From Saccharopolyspora shandongensis (lineage in GTDB: Bacteria; Actinomycetota; Actinomycetes; Mycobacteriales; Pseudonocardiaceae): DNA of 64,000 nt. Shown in pieces: positions 63,402 to 64,000 of the stretch (positions within the stretch are counted from its first letter, which is position 1; each line of letters opens with the position of its first letter). The stretch covers positions 35,648-99,647 of the forward strand of contig NZ_FNOK01000036.1 in NCBI RefSeq assembly GCF_900106995.1, given 5' to 3'. Both the position numbers and the translations under genes were made by a program. The notes below the pieces were generated by a model. It had not been told where the DNA came from. It worked only from the letters and a program-made list of their open reading frames with translations, and made no database searches.

Positions 63402-64000
63402 ATGGCGCAGCAGTACGTGTTGCCGGAGTTGGATTACGACTACGCGGCGTTGGAGCCGGCGATCGCCGGTGAGATCAACGAGTTGCACCACAGCAAGCAC
63501 CACGCGGCGTACGTCAAGGGCGCCAACGACACGGTGGAGAAGATCGCCGAGGCGCGGGAGAAGGGTGACTTCTCCTCCATCGTGGGGCTGGAGACCACGC
63601 TGGCGTTCAACCTGGCGGGGCACTCGCTGCACCTGGTGTGGTGGAAGATCCTCTCGCCCAATGGCGGGGACAAGCCCACCGGCGAGCTGGCGGCGGCCAT
63701 CGACGAGGACTTCGGTTCGTTCGACAAGTTCCGCGCCCAGCTGGAGGCCGTGTCGACGACGATCCAGGGCAACGGCTGGGGCGTGCTGGCGTGGGATCCG
63801 GTCGGTCAGCGGCTGATCACCCAGCAGCTGCGGGATCACCACTCGAACCTGTCGATCGCGACGACGCCGCTGCTGGTGTTCGACATCTGGGAGCACGCGT
63901 ACTACCTGCAGTACCGCAATGTGAAGGCGGACTACGTCAAGCACCTGTGGAACGTCGTCGACTGGGACGAGGTTTCCAAGCGCTTCGCCGACGCCCGCGC
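63402..64000 (+). CDS. sodA: Superoxide dismutase (Fe/Mn), 3'-truncated by the window
   Basis: 199 codons are visible with no stop before the window ends; family members have about 200-207, so it is nearly complete. Metal ligands: His in LHHSKHHAAY near residue 28, His in NLAGHSLHLVWW near 75, and Asp and His in LVFDIWEHAYYLQYRN. RDHHSNLS carries the His that replaces the usual Gln in mycobacterial-type SodA. It turns superoxide into oxygen and peroxide. GGGAG lies before the ATG. Confidence 0.95.
   Translation, partial: MAQQYVLPELDYDYAALEPAIAGEINELHHSKHHAAYVKGANDTVEKIAEAREKGDFSSIVGLETTLAFNLAGHSLHLVWWKILSPNGGDKPTGELAAAIDEDFGSFDKFRAQLEAVSTTIQGNGWGVLAWDPVGQRLITQQLRDHHSNLSIATTPLLVFDIWEHAYYLQYRNVKADYVKHLWNVVDWDEVSKRFADAR

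Overview
The window is high-GC actinobacterial DNA with GTG and TTG starts, many 4-bp stop/start overlaps and purine-rich ribosome sites. The gene set and order (serC-sepH-DUF2537-SpoU methyltransferase, gltA plus a second citrate synthase, glpD-TetR-flavoprotein) match blocks known from Mycobacterium and relatives. I infer a filamentous actinomycete of the Pseudonocardiaceae, Saccharopolyspora-like; this is inference from gene content only.

Layout. 1-5.4 kb: end of a DUF485/acetate-type symporter pair, two small secreted proteins (one a crystallin-fold I36 inhibitor-like protein), a YrhK-like membrane protein and a flavin dehydrogenase. 5.5-9.9 kb: a tight minus-strand operon (DMT-type transporter, glycosyltransferase, alpha/beta hydrolase, glycosyltransferase) that looks like an envelope glycan or glycolipid locus. 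9.85-10.8 kb: about 950 bp without a convincing gene. 10.8-18.6 kb: CopD-like protein, a polytopic membrane protein, GH25-LysM lysozyme, DUF4232 lipoprotein, a lipase, PRC-barrel protein, a CE4 deacetylase and an unknown protein. 19.0-22.9 kb: a compact module of three small helical proteins around a soluble three-domain FtsK-like ATPase, the best candidate for an undescribed system. 22.9-28.1 kb: two divergent TetR/MFS efflux loci with visible operators; the second has two tandem paralogous MFS genes. 28.2-32.9 kb: GNAT, AgpS-like flavoprotein, TetR and glycerol-3-phosphate dehydrogenase. 33.0-35.1 kb: ABC exporter pair. 35.4-44.7 kb: gltA, PfkB kinase with TetR, acyl-CoA dehydrogenase, aldose epimerase, APC permease, MFS exporter and pdxH. 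45.0-50.7 kb: a full urease operon (ureABCFGD plus urea channel, no ureE). 50.9-57.2 kb: second citrate synthase, SEC-C protein, serC, sepH, DUF2537 and an rRNA/tRNA methyltransferase. 57.6-64 kb: aldo/keto reductase, glutamate-cysteine ligase-family enzyme, a cobalamin-type ABC importer preceded by a B12 riboswitch, and the start of a superoxide dismutase gene.

How the parts work together: the urease operon ends with its own urea channel; the B12 riboswitch ties the ABC importer to corrinoid status; three TetR genes sit beside their likely targets with palindromic operators between them. Non-coding DNA carries several strong bidirectional terminators, a dispersed repeat of about 35-180 bp in at least five intergenic copies, and recurrent palindromes with a TTTCGCGCGAAA core. 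I saw no rRNA, tRNA, CRISPR array, transposase or integrase. Long open frames opposite the real genes are codon-bias shadows.
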